From an uncultured Chitinophagaceae bacterium (GTDB taxonomy: Bacteria; Bacteroidota; Bacteroidia; Chitinophagales; Chitinophagaceae): a DNA stretch of 64,000 nucleotides. This document shows positions 19,421 through 28,004 of this stretch, one piece after another. Both the position numbers and the translations under genes were made by a program. The first letter of the stretch is position 1; each line of letters opens with the position of its first letter. Under the pieces are notes generated by a model. That model had not been told where the DNA came from and did no database searches. It worked only from the letters and a program-made list of their open reading frames with translations. The stretch covers positions 24,374-88,373 of the forward strand of contig CAIRTF010000065.1 of NCBI GenBank assembly GCA_903881425.1, given 5' to 3'.

Positions 19421-20656
19421 ATGAAATATTTAAAGTTATTATATATCCAGGTTATCATTGGCTTGATTGCAGGAATTGGCTTTGGATTTATTTTCCCGGG
19501 ATTTGCATCTACCGGTAAGATGATGAGTGATATTTTCATTAACATGATTAAAATGTTAATTGCACCCATTATCTTTCTCACTATTGTATTAGGTATAGCC
19601 GGTGCGGGTAATTTAAAAAAAGTAGGTAGGGTTGGCGGCAAAGGATTATTGTATTTTGAAATTGTAACCACTTTTGCTTTGATACTTGGTTTAGTGGTAG
19701 CTAATTTATATAAACCAGGGTTAGGTTTAAATGTGCATGAACTACCGAAAGAAAATTTAGATAAATATGCTACCGCAGCACATGATATCAACTGGAACAG
19801 TTTTATTTATAATATTGTTCCTTCCAATGTGTTCGATTCTTTTGCAAAAGGAGATTTATTGCAGATATTATTTTTTGGCATTTTATTTAGTGTTGCACTA
19901 AGTAAAATGAGCAGTGATGGAAAAAGAATAATTTCTTTTTTTGAAAGTTTGAATAAAGCATTTTTCAATATTATTCATATAGTAATGAAATTAAGTCCGG
20001 TTGCCGCATTTGCAGGAATGGCTTATACAATCGGTAAATTTGGTTTTGGAACATTAGTAGTATTAGGTAAATTTCTTCTTGCAGTGTATTTCACCTCTTT
20101 CATTTTTATTTTTATTGTACTGGGTTTTATTGCCAAAATGTATGGCTTTAGTCTTTGGAAAGTTTTAGTTTATATGAAAGAAGAGTTATTGATTGTTATT
20201 GGCTCGAGCAGTAGTGAAAGTGTATTACCGAATGTAATGGAAAAGTTAGAATTAGCGGGATGTGATAGATCTGTTGTGGGATTGATTATCCCTACAGGGT
20301 ATAGTTTTAATTTAGATGGTACTACTATTTATTTAAGCATTGCAGCTATTTTCCTGGCTCAGGTTTTCAATATTGATTTGAGTTTAACTCAGCAACTTAC
20401 CATTATAGGCGTATTGATGTTAACAAGTAAAGGAGCTGCGGGTGTAACAGGTAGTGGATTTATTGTATTAACGTCAACATTAACCATTCTAAAAGTAATA
20501 CCTGTAGAAGGCTTAGCATTATTAGTGGGTGTTGATAGATTGATGAGTCAATGCAGATCAATAACCAATATGATTGGTAATATTACCGCAACTATTATTG
20601 TTGCAAGAAGTGAAAAAGCAGTGGATGAGCATCAATTTAAGAAATTAATAGGGTAG
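19421..20656 (+). CDS. dctA: Dicarboxylate/amino acid:cation symporter (DctA-like)
   Basis: The 411-residue secondary transporter of the DAACS family takes up C4-dicarboxylates or acidic amino acids with cations. The helical-hairpin signature GSSSSESVLPNVMEKLE (hairpin 1) is present, as is IPTGYSFNLDGTTIYLSIAA (span 7), then the hairpin 2 region TSKGAAGVTGSGF. SSSESxLP and the NLDGT form resemble DctA more than GltP. The start at 19421 is the first methionine giving the normal short N-terminus; an upstream in-frame start at 19376 overlaps the esterase remnant. It is intact, although both flanks are decayed. Confidence 0.9.
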   Translation: MKYLKLLYIQVIIGLIAGIGFGFIFPGFASTGKMMSDIFINMIKMLIAPIIFLTIVLGIAGAGNLKKVGRVGGKGLLYFEIVTTFALILGLVVANLYKPGLGLNVHELPKENLDKYATAAHDINWNSFIYNIVPSNVFDSFAKGDLLQILFFGILFSVALSKMSSDGKRIISFFESLNKAFFNIIHIVMKLSPVAAFAGMAYTIGKFGFGTLVVLGKFLLAVYFTSFIFIFIVLGFIAKMYGFSLWKVLVYMKEELLIVIGSSSSESVLPNVMEKLELAGCDRSVVGLIIPTGYSFNLDGTTIYLSIAAIFLAQVFNIDLSLTQQLTIIGVLMLTSKGAAGVTGSGFIVLTSTLTILKVIPVEGLALLVGVDRLMSQCRSITNMIGNITATIIVARSEKAVDEHQFKKLIG

Positions 20657-20665
20657 TACTCAGTA

Positions 20666-20854
20666 CTAGTGATTTAAAATTAAACTGTCTTCAGGGTTTT
20701 TTTGTAAAATGCTTTTTTCATCAATTAATGGGATAATATTTTTTTGCTGTAATGAATCTAATAATTGATTTTTCAATTTAAAAGTGATGGTTTGATTATT
20801 GTCCTGACGCCAGTTTATTATTTTACATTGGCAACTGGCATAAGTGTAAGCTAT
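20666..20854 (-). pseudogene. Unidentified minus-strand gene tail (about 62 codons)
   Basis: On the minus strand a frame ending in a TAG at 20668-20666 encodes a protein-like sequence including WRQDNNQTITFKLKNQ and LLDSLQQKNIIPLIDEKSIL. It has good codon use and no start. A stop closes it near 20855. The best-looking part (20666 to about 20790) abuts the point where plus-strand methyltransferase similarity begins, which suggests two truncated genes joined head to head. I do not recognise the family. It may also be a fortuitous frame. Confidence 0.4.
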
Positions 20855-21231
20855 TCATTTCCACACAAATTTTTACAACAACCCATTGCATTAATTCTTG
20901 GAATTGTATTGATGACAACAGCAGCTATTCTTTTATTTTTTGCACCGAGAGAATTGGTAAAAATAAAACAACTGTTCATCCAAAAGGAAGTTCAAAAACT
21001 ATTGTAACAACAGGATTGTATCAGTATACCAGAAATCCTATGTATGTTGCTTTTACTGTTTTTTTATTAGGAATTTGTATTGCCACCAATTCCTGGTTTG
21101 TGTTTATATCAATTATTCCGCTTTTAGTGATAGTTCAAAAAGGAATTATTGAAAGAGAGGAAAAGTATTTGACTAAAAAATTTGGAGAAGTCTATACAAA
21201 TTATAAAAACAAAGTAAGGAGATGGATTTAA
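20765..21231 (+). pseudogene. Isoprenylcysteine carboxyl methyltransferase-like protein, frameshifted
   Basis: Two consecutive frames together give one protein of the ICMT/PEMT-like family of small membrane methyltransferases. The first (to 21007) has the early spans (LTPVYYFTLATG, PIALILGIVLM, FFAPREL). The second, readable from about 20968 to 21231, has TTVHPKGSSKTIVTTGLYQY, TRNPMYVAF and the C-terminal EEKYLTKKFGEVYTNYK. Adding one A to the A5 run at 20959-20963 restores the frame and the expected TTVxP motif. The N-terminus has only a TTG start and overlaps a minus-strand gene tail, so the true start may also be lost. A sequencing error in the homopolymer remains possible for the shift alone. 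Confidence 0.8.
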
Positions 21232-21311
21232 AATGTGCTATAAATAATTATTTCTTGAGTATAAAAGGTGTTATTTCCTAAAATAAAATTATTTCAGAAA
21301 ACAATACTTGT

Positions 21312-21382
21312 CGTCTCACCGGGAATCGAACCTGGATCAAGCGTTTAGGAAACGCTCGTTTTATCCATTAAACTATGAGACG
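21312..21382 (-). tRNA. tRNA-Arg (anticodon CCT)
   Basis: On the minus strand the 7-bp acceptor CGTCTCA/TGAGACG, the D arm GTTT..AAAC, and the anticodon arm AGCGT-TTCCTAA-ACGCT with anticodon CCT can all be drawn. The T arm is CCAGG-TTCGATT-CCCGG. It decodes AGG. The T stem has one A-C mismatch in the middle. CCA is not encoded. The 71-nt length and all invariant positions otherwise fit a functional tRNA. Confidence 0.93.
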
Positions 21383-21490
21383 AATTTTATTTTAATTTTT
21401 TTGCCAATTAATCTTGGCAAAAATAATAGTTTATTGCAACAAGCATTTCAAAGTTTGGAATTGATTACTTTCATCATTCAAAATTGTTTT

Positions 21491-21952
21491 ATGAAATATA
21501 TTGTAACAACTGCACTTGGTTTTTTTATTGTATTATTTTCTTTTGCTCAAATCAATATCAAGTCTAAACCTAAAGTGGTCATCAATCATACGGCCATTAA
21601 TGTAGTAAATCTGCAAGTCAGTAAAAATTTTTATCAGCAAATAATCGGGTTAGATACTATTCCCGAACCTTTTCACGACGGAAAACATGTATGGTTTAAA
21701 ACCGGCATAGGCACTGCATTGCACATTATTGAAGGTGCTAAAGAAAAGAAAATTTATTTCTGGGAAAATCATACATGTTTCAGTGTTTCTTCTTTTGATG
21801 AATTCATCAGTCAATTAAAAAATAATAATGTTGTTTGGCAAAATGCGCAGCAGGAAAAATATAAAATTACAACCCGTCCTGATGGTGTTCATCAAATTTG
21901 GTTTCAAGACCCTGATGGTTATTGGATTGAAGTGAATGATGCTAAGTATTAA
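21491..21952 (+). CDS. Secreted VOC-family (glyoxalase/bleomycin-resistance fold) protein
   Basis: 153 residues with a signal peptide (LGFFIVLFSFAQ) followed by one VOC module. It contains INHTAINVVNLQVSKNFYQQ at the first strand-helix, TALHIIEG, ENHTCFSV, and QIWFQDPDGYWIEVND at the end. The likely metal ligands are H (NHTAI), H (NHTCF) and E (YWIEV). Such exported VOC proteins are common in Bacteroidota, but substrates are unknown. The start at 21491 gives the signal peptide; an open frame further upstream runs through the tRNA and is rejected. A good TAnnTTTG promoter element after it probably serves the next gene. Confidence 0.82.
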   Translation: MKYIVTTALGFFIVLFSFAQINIKSKPKVVINHTAINVVNLQVSKNFYQQIIGLDTIPEPFHDGKHVWFKTGIGTALHIIEGAKEKKIYFWENHTCFSVSSFDEFISQLKNNNVVWQNAQQEKYKITTRPDGVHQIWFQDPDGYWIEVNDAKY

Positions 21953-21961
21953 GCCACACCT

Positions 21962-21969
21962 TATCTTTG
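21962..21969 (+). promoter_or_regulatory. Candidate Bacteroidota -7 element (TAnnTTTG)
   Basis: TATCTTTG lies 20 bp before the start of the TPR membrane protein. It matches the TAnnTTTG consensus of the Bacteroidota primary sigma factor. I see no convincing -33 TTG/TTTG at the right spacing, so support is partial. Confidence 0.4.
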
Positions 21970-21988
21970 CTGCCCTTATCAGTGATGT

Positions 21989-22639
21989 ATGAAATTTTAT
22001 AATGTAATTATCAAGTACCGTTTTTGGTTAGGAATTCTTTCTGTTGTATTGGCTGTCGTAGTCAATATCAATTCAGGATTCTGGCCTTCTTTCATTTTAT
22101 ATTTTGTTGGAGTAATTGCTTTATTCAGTCATTTTTTTATTGGCCCCATGCGTTTGATACAAGAGCCGATGGAAAAAGGCAATGTGGAGGAAGTAGAAAA
22201 AATTTTGGCTACTATTTGGTTTCCTAATTTATTATATAAGCCTGTTCGCTCAACTTATTATACCATTAAAGGTAATTTGGCGATGATGAAACAGGACTTC
22301 GATTCAGCCGAAAAGCATTTGAAAATGAGTTCATCCCTAGGTGCGCCAATGGCTGAAGCAGAAGGTGCCAATAAATTGCAATTGGGTATGATGGCTATGC
22401 AAAAAGGAAATTTAAAAGAAGCCGAAACTTACGTGCGTGCAGCCATTCGTTTAGGCATTCCAGATAAAGAAAGTGAAGCGGTTGCTTATTTAAGCATGTG
22501 TCAGATATTCATGAATAAAAGAGAATTCCGAGCTGCCAAAGATTTCTTTCGCAGAGCAAAAGCATTAAAACCCAAAACGCAGCAAGTGATTGATCAGATA
22601 AAAGAGATAGAAAAATATATTTCCCGTATTCCCGGATAG
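21989..22639 (+). CDS. Membrane-anchored tetratricopeptide-repeat protein
   Basis: 216 residues with two N-terminal hydrophobic spans (about 10-28 and 30-52, ending in FFIGPMRLIQ). A cytoplasmic or periplasmic domain of about three TPR units follows (AMMKQDFDSAEKHLKMSSSL, MAMQKGNLKEAETYVRAAIR, FMNKREFRAAKDFFRRAKAL). The repeats indicate a protein-binding scaffold; no enzyme motif is present. It is convergent with purN with 1 bp between stops. Confidence 0.75.
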   Translation: MKFYNVIIKYRFWLGILSVVLAVVVNINSGFWPSFILYFVGVIALFSHFFIGPMRLIQEPMEKGNVEEVEKILATIWFPNLLYKPVRSTYYTIKGNLAMMKQDFDSAEKHLKMSSSLGAPMAEAEGANKLQLGMMAMQKGNLKEAETYVRAAIRLGIPDKESEAVAYLSMCQIFMNKREFRAAKDFFRRAKALKPKTQQVIDQIKEIEKYISRIPG

Positions 22640-22640
22640 T

Positions 22641-23228
22641 TTATTGTTTCAATAAAGTTTCTTCAATAACTGCAGGATAATATTGATGTTCTAATTGATG
22701 AATTTTTTGCGCTAAAGTTTCCGGCGTATCATCTTTTGTAATGGTACATTTTGTTTGAAAGATGATATTACCATGATCATATTTTTCATCCACATAATGA
22801 ATGGTAATGCCACTTTCTTTATCCTGATTGGCAATAACCGATTCGTGAACAAAATGTCCGTACATGCCCTTCCCGCCATAGTTTGGTAATAATGCCGGAT
22901 GAATATTGATGATGCGATTTGGGTATGCATCAATCAATGCAGATGGTATCTTCCAAAGAAAACCGGCCAACACAATAAAATTAATTGCTGCTTTTTTTAA
23001 TTCATCTACATAGGCATTGCCTCTGAAAAATTTTTCTTTCTCGATAACAATGAATGGAACATAATTTTCTTGTGCAATATGTAAAACTCCCGCTTCTTTT
23101 TTATTGCTGACTATCAGCGCAACTTCAATGGTTTGATGGTCTTTGAAATATTGAATGATCTTTTCTGCATTACTGCCTGCACCCGATGCAAAAACAGCAA
23201 TTTTTTTCTTTGATGGAATGGGATGCAT
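22641..23228 (-). CDS. purN: Phosphoribosylglycinamide formyltransferase
   Basis: The 195-residue GAR transformylase uses 10-formyl-tetrahydrofolate to formylate GAR in step three of purine synthesis. The N-terminus has the VFASGAGSNAEKII phosphate-binding loop. The catalytic triad is visible as N (IINIHPALLP), H in the same stretch, and D (VDEKYDHGNII). Length and motifs match the family. It stands alone and faces away from the actA promoter region; a 270-bp gap separates it from actA. Confidence 0.93.
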   Translation of the reverse strand: MHPIPSKKKIAVFASGAGSNAEKIIQYFKDHQTIEVALIVSNKKEAGVLHIAQENYVPFIVIEKEKFFRGNAYVDELKKAAINFIVLAGFLWKIPSALIDAYPNRIINIHPALLPNYGGKGMYGHFVHESVIANQDKESGITIHYVDEKYDHGNIIFQTKCTITKDDTPETLAQKIHQLEHQYYPAVIEETLLKQ

Positions 23229-23442
23229 GGCTTGAAAATAAAGTAGCGCTTGAATTTTGCCTCAAAAATGAAATAAAAATCTGACTAATGATTTAAAATT
23301 TATAAAAAATGACGCGGATCATCATTTCTGTTTACAAATAACACATACAAATACAATATTTTTTTAAACAGTCTGCTGAAATGCAAGCCTGGCTTGAATA
23401 AAAAAAAATTTTAAACAATGAGTTTTTGTCAGCTTCATGTCA

Positions 23443-23450
23443 TATTTTTG
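23443..23450 (+). promoter_or_regulatory. Candidate -7 element for the act-cox operon (TAnnTTTG)
   Basis: TATTTTTG lies about 48 bp before the actA ATG in the 270-bp gap after purN, matching the TAnnTTTG consensus. A TTTTTG stretch lies 14 nt upstream, which is closer than the usual -33 spacing, so this is only a candidate. Confidence 0.4.
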
Positions 23451-23498
23451 CAGCCGTTGATGGTTATTTTTCCACACAAAGCACAACTGATTGTGAAT

Positions 23499-24752
23499 AT
23501 GATTTATCACAGACGCGTAGCCAAAACAAGTATTCTCAGTATCGTACTCTTTCTGAGTTTTATTACAGTAAGTAAAGTAAATGCACAAGATGGCAAAGCA
23601 TTATTCTCTGCCAATTGCGCCACCTGTCATAAGATTGATCAACAATTAACAGGTCCGGCTTTGCTGGGCGTGGAAGATCGTTGGGGGGGTGATAGAAAAA
23701 AATTACATGCCTGGATTAAGAACAGCGGCGCTTTCTTAAAAACAGGAGATGCTTATGCGAATGACTTATATAATAAGTTCAATAAAGTGAGCATGAATGC
23801 TTTTGAAGGCGTATTGGATGATAAACAAATTGATGCTGTTTTAGATTATATCAAAGGCTGGAAACCGCCGGTAGCAGTGGTTCCAACAGGAGGTGCTGCT
23901 GCACAGGGCGAAGGAGATAACTCTCTTTTATTCGGTATTCTTACTTTAATATTAGCAATTATTGCATTCACCTTAATGCAAGTGAACAGTAATTTGAAAA
24001 AATTATCTGATGATAAAGAAGGCATTCCTGCCGCAGAACCGGTTCCATTCTGGAAGAACAGAACTTATATTGCTTTCTTAACAGTTATCTTATTTGTAGT
24101 GGGTGGATATTATACTACTAAGGGTGCAATTGGATTGGGTCGTCATAAAGATTACCAACCTGTTCAACCTATTTATTATTCGCACAAAGTACATGCGGGT
24201 ATCAATCAAATTAATTGTCAGTATTGCCATATTGGTGTGTATCAAGGTAAACAAGCAACCATTCCTTCTGTAAATATTTGTATGAATTGCCATATGGCAA
24301 TCAATGAATACAAGGGAGAAAAAATTTATACTGAAGAAGGCGAAGAGGTGAACGGTACAGAGCAGATCAAAAAATTATACGAATACGCATCCTTCACTCC
24401 GGGCAAACCATGGGATGCATCTCAGGCAAAACCAATTGCATGGACAAGAATTCATAATTTACCGGATCATGTTTATTTCAATCACTCACAACATGTGGTA
24501 GCCGGTAAACAACAATGCCAAACTTGTCATGGTGAAATCACTAAGATGGATGAAGTGAAACAATTTGCAGACTTAAGCATGGGATGGTGTATCAATTGTC
24601 ACCGTAGCACTCAGGTGAATTTCAAAGGCAATGGTTTTTACAGCATCTATGAAAAATATCATGAAGATTTGAAGAACGGAAAGATCGATAGCACAAAAGG
24701 AATTACTGTAGAAAAGGTAGGTGGAACTGAATGTCAAAAATGTCATTATTAA
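23499..24752 (+). CDS. actA: Alternative complex III subunit ActA (multiheme cytochrome c, six CxxCH)
   Basis: 417 residues with an N-terminal signal sequence. A mono-heme cytochrome c domain (CATCH near residue 43) carries GPALLGV and a C-terminal methionine region (FNKVSMNAF). A membrane span follows near residue 190, then the pentaheme ActA domain with CQYCH, CMNCH, CQTCH, CINCH and CQKCH. ActA passes electrons from the quinol-oxidising core to the oxidase or to soluble cytochrome c. The fusion of an extra cytochrome c domain to the pentaheme protein is frequent in Bacteroidota. The start at 23499 gives the signal peptide; an in-frame ATG at 23418 overlaps the promoter-like region. Confidence 0.93.
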   Translation: MIYHRRVAKTSILSIVLFLSFITVSKVNAQDGKALFSANCATCHKIDQQLTGPALLGVEDRWGGDRKKLHAWIKNSGAFLKTGDAYANDLYNKFNKVSMNAFEGVLDDKQIDAVLDYIKGWKPPVAVVPTGGAAAQGEGDNSLLFGILTLILAIIAFTLMQVNSNLKKLSDDKEGIPAAEPVPFWKNRTYIAFLTVILFVVGGYYTTKGAIGLGRHKDYQPVQPIYYSHKVHAGINQINCQYCHIGVYQGKQATIPSVNICMNCHMAINEYKGEKIYTEEGEEVNGTEQIKKLYEYASFTPGKPWDASQAKPIAWTRIHNLPDHVYFNHSQHVVAGKQQCQTCHGEITKMDEVKQFADLSMGWCINCHRSTQVNFKGNGFYSIYEKYHEDLKNGKIDSTKGITVEKVGGTECQKCHY

Positions 24753-24801
24753 TTTAATTGAATATTGTCAATTCTCATTTGACAATTAACTATCATACTA
24801 T

Positions 24802-27800
24802 ATGAGCGATAAAAAGTATTGGCAAAGTTTTGGAGAACTAAACAATTCAGAAGCATATCAGCAAGCTGCGAAAGATGAGTTTCGTGAAGATCTTCCTTTG
24901 GAAGCTGATAATGGATTTTTAGAAGCAAAAGCTCCACGCAGAGACTTTTTAAAATATTTAGGTTTCAGTACTGCCGCTGCGGCATTGGCAGCTAGTTGCG
25001 AAACGCCTGTTAGAAAAGCAATTCCGTTTGCCAATAAACCGGAAGATATTGTTCCGGGTATTGCTAATTGGTATGCAACAACATACGTGCAGGATGGTGA
25101 TGTGGTAAGTGTTATAGCCAAAGTACGTGATGGAAGACCCATTAAAATTGAAGGAAATGAATTAAGTGCTGTTACCAAAGGCGGGACTTCAGCAAGAGTG
25201 CAAGCATCGGTATTAGATTTATATGATACCAATCGTTTGCGTTTTCCAACCATCGATGGTAAAGAAGTAACATTCGAAGCAATTGATAAATCAATTGGAG
25301 AATCATTAAGCGGTGCGGTGGTAATATTAACCAGCAGCATTGTCTCTCCTTCAACAAAAGAAATCATCAATCAATTTATTGCTAAACATCCGGGAAGCAG
25401 TCATGTTGTATATGATGCGGTTTCTTACAGTGGTATCTTATTAGCTAACCAGGCTTCTTACGGAAAAAAAATCATTCCATCATATCGTTTTGATAATGCA
25501 AAAGTGATTGTGAGTTTGGGTGCAGATTTCCTGGGAACATGGTTAAGTCCGGTTGAATTCTCTAAACAATATGCTGCCGGAAAAAAGATCGATGAGAAAA
25601 AACCTGTCATGAGCAAACACATGCATTTTGAAAGTGTGTTAAGTTTAACGGGTTCTAATGCAGATGAAAAATATTTACACAAGCCATCTGAAACAGGTGC
25701 TGTTGCATTGGCTTTATTAAGTGCCATTAATGGTCAAGCAATAAATGTTGGCGATAATAAACTAAAAGCAGGTATTGAAAAAGCTGCGAAAGAATTATCA
25801 TCTCACAAAGGAGAATCATTGGTGGTTTGCGGAAGCAATGATGTGAATGTTCAAGTAGTAGTGAATGCGATTAATGAAGCATTACAGTCAAATGGTAAAA
25901 CTATTGACTGGAGTACGCCTTATACAAATTATCAAGGTATCGATGCCGACTTTGCAAAGTTGGTAGATGATATGAATGCCGGAAAAGTTGGTGCATTATT
26001 AATTAGTGGCGCAAATCCTGTATATACTTGGTATGATGCGGATAATTTCAAAAAAGGACTGGCGAAAGTTAAAACAGTTGTTTCATTTAATTCAAAGAAT
26101 GATGAAACAACACAGTTATCAAAATATGTAATCCCTGATCATCATTATTTAGAAAGTTGGGGTGATGCAGAAGCAAAAGCCGGATACATATCTTTCATTC
26201 AACCAACCATCAACCCGTTATTCAAAACACGTCATTGGCAAGATAGTTTATTGAAATGGAGCGGTATTACAACAGATTATGCTACATACATAAAAAACTA
26301 TTGGAGCGGCAAAGTTGGTGGCGAAACCGGTTGGAATAAAATTTTACAGGAAGGTGTTATCAACACTTTAAACAATACCATTACAAGTAGTTCTTACAGC
26401 GGCACAGCATTAACCGGTGCAATGGCGGCAATACTTTCAGCTAAAAAGGGTGGAAAGATTGAATTGCAATTGTATCAAAAAGTTTCTATTGGTGCAGGTC
26501 AGCAAGCAACCAATCCATGGTTGCAAGAATTACCTGATCCAATCACCAGAGCCACTTGGGATAACTATGTTATTGTTTCTCCTGCCATGGCAAAAACATT
26601 GTTGGATATTGATTTAAATAATAATGGTCAGGCAGATTCTTATGAAGTAAACCCTCCTAAGAAAGTTGTAAAAGTTACCGTAAATGGTAAATCTGTTTCA
26701 TTGCCTGCATTGATTATTCCGGGTACACAACCAGATACCATTGCTATTGCAGTTGGTTATGGAAGAACAGATAAATTAGGTAAAGCAGTTGAAGGTGTTG
26801 GACAAAATGCATTTCCGTTTGCTAACTTAACTAACGGTACAGTTAATTTTGTAAATGCAGATGTTACTGTTGAGAAAACAAATGATACTTATAAGATAGC
26901 GGTTACACAAACACATGGCGGGTACGATACTAAACAAGGTAAACGTACTGAAGTGATGAAAGAATTAACTCTCGCTCATTTTAAAGAAGAGCCGAATGAA
27001 ATTATTGATGACAGAGAAAAAGAATTAGCTCCTTACGGCGGTATAGAAAATTTTGAAAAGAACGGAACCATCTACCCGTATTTTGATAAGCCTGGAATTA
27101 AATGGGGAATGAGTGTTGATTTGAATACTTGTACCGGTTGTGCAGCTTGTGTGGTGGCTTGTCATGCTGAGAACAATGTGCCTGTTGTTGGTAAACCAGA
27201 AGTATTGCGTTTCCATGATATGCATTGGTTACGTATTGATCGCTATTACAGCGGTGATATGGAAAATCCAAATGTGGTTTTTCAACCATTAATGTGTCAG
27301 CATTGCGATAACGCACCATGTGAAAACGTTTGTCCAGTTGCGGCAACCAATCACAGTAGTGAAGGATTAAATCAAATGACCTATAACCGTTGTATCGGTA
27401 CAAGATATTGTGCGAATAACTGTCCTTATAAAGTTCGTCGTTTTAACTGGGCAGATTATACAGGTGCAGACAGTTTCCCTGATAATCAAAAAGGAATTAT
27501 CAGTGATGTTACATTAATGATGAATGATGAATTAACAAGAATGGTGTTGAATCCGGATGTTACTGTTCGTTCACGTGGTGTGATTGAAAAATGTTCTTTC
27601 TGTGTTCAACGTTTGCAGGAGGGAAAATTAAAAGCTAAGAAAGAAAGCAGACCGTTGAAGAGTGGCGCTAATAATGAATGGGATGTGAAGACTGCTTGTC
27701 AACAAGCTTGTCCAACTGATGCCATTGTGTTTGGTAATGCAAATGATAAACATAGTGCGATTACAATAGAAAGAGTAGAAAACAAACAACGTACTTTCTA

Positions 27801-27894
27801 TTCATTAGAACAATTGCACGTATTACCGAATGTAAATTATTTGGCAAAAGTTAGAAATGTAGAAGAAGCAAAAGAAGAAAAGAAAGAAGCATAG
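24802..27894 (+). CDS. actB: Alternative complex III subunit ActB (molybdopterin-oxidoreductase-like and Fe-S protein)
   Basis: The 1030-residue fused protein has a twin-arginine motif RRDFLKYLG near residue 46, followed by a molybdopterin-oxidoreductase-like domain to about residue 700 that in this family lacks the cofactor. A ferredoxin-like domain completes it, with Cys groups at about residues 776 (CTGCAACVVAC), 832 (CQHCDNAPCENVC), 864 (CIGTRYCANNC), 931 (CSFC) and 965 (CQQAC), enough for four Fe-S clusters. It is the periplasmic core of the complex. The gap to actA is 49 bp. Confidence 0.94.
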   Translation: MSDKKYWQSFGELNNSEAYQQAAKDEFREDLPLEADNGFLEAKAPRRDFLKYLGFSTAAAALAASCETPVRKAIPFANKPEDIVPGIANWYATTYVQDGDVVSVIAKVRDGRPIKIEGNELSAVTKGGTSARVQASVLDLYDTNRLRFPTIDGKEVTFEAIDKSIGESLSGAVVILTSSIVSPSTKEIINQFIAKHPGSSHVVYDAVSYSGILLANQASYGKKIIPSYRFDNAKVIVSLGADFLGTWLSPVEFSKQYAAGKKIDEKKPVMSKHMHFESVLSLTGSNADEKYLHKPSETGAVALALLSAINGQAINVGDNKLKAGIEKAAKELSSHKGESLVVCGSNDVNVQVVVNAINEALQSNGKTIDWSTPYTNYQGIDADFAKLVDDMNAGKVGALLISGANPVYTWYDADNFKKGLAKVKTVVSFNSKNDETTQLSKYVIPDHHYLESWGDAEAKAGYISFIQPTINPLFKTRHWQDSLLKWSGITTDYATYIKNYWSGKVGGETGWNKILQEGVINTLNNTITSSSYSGTALTGAMAAILSAKKGGKIELQLYQKVSIGAGQQATNPWLQELPDPITRATWDNYVIVSPAMAKTLLDIDLNNNGQADSYEVNPPKKVVKVTVNGKSVSLPALIIPGTQPDTIAIAVGYGRTDKLGKAVEGVGQNAFPFANLTNGTVNFVNADVTVEKTNDTYKIAVTQTHGGYDTKQGKRTEVMKELTLAHFKEEPNEIIDDREKELAPYGGIENFEKNGTIYPYFDKPGIKWGMSVDLNTCTGCAACVVACHAENNVPVVGKPEVLRFHDMHWLRIDRYYSGDMENPNVVFQPLMCQHCDNAPCENVCPVAATNHSSEGLNQMTYNRCIGTRYCANNCPYKVRRFNWADYTGADSFPDNQKGIISDVTLMMNDELTRMVLNPDVTVRSRGVIEKCSFCVQRLQEGKLKAKKESRPLKSGANNEWDVKTACQQACPTDAIVFGNANDKHSAITIERVENKQRTFYSLEQLHVLPNVNYLAKVRNVEEAKEEKKEA

Positions 27895-28004
27895 TTGATA
27901 AGACAACAGGAAGTCTGCAATGCTTAATTGAAAAATGAAAGCTGAGTAAATAAAATATAAATGTGGTCATTGTGTAACGATGATCAAATAAATATCAAGA
28001 CCAA

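Noticed and set aside
20645..20670. Repeated AGTACT palindromes after dctA
   Set aside because: Only two 6-bp copies without a T run; too short to call a terminator or operator.
21308..21490. N-terminal extension of the VOC protein across the tRNA
   Set aside because: The frame runs antisense through tRNA-Arg and the protein has a proper signal peptide from the ATG at 21491.
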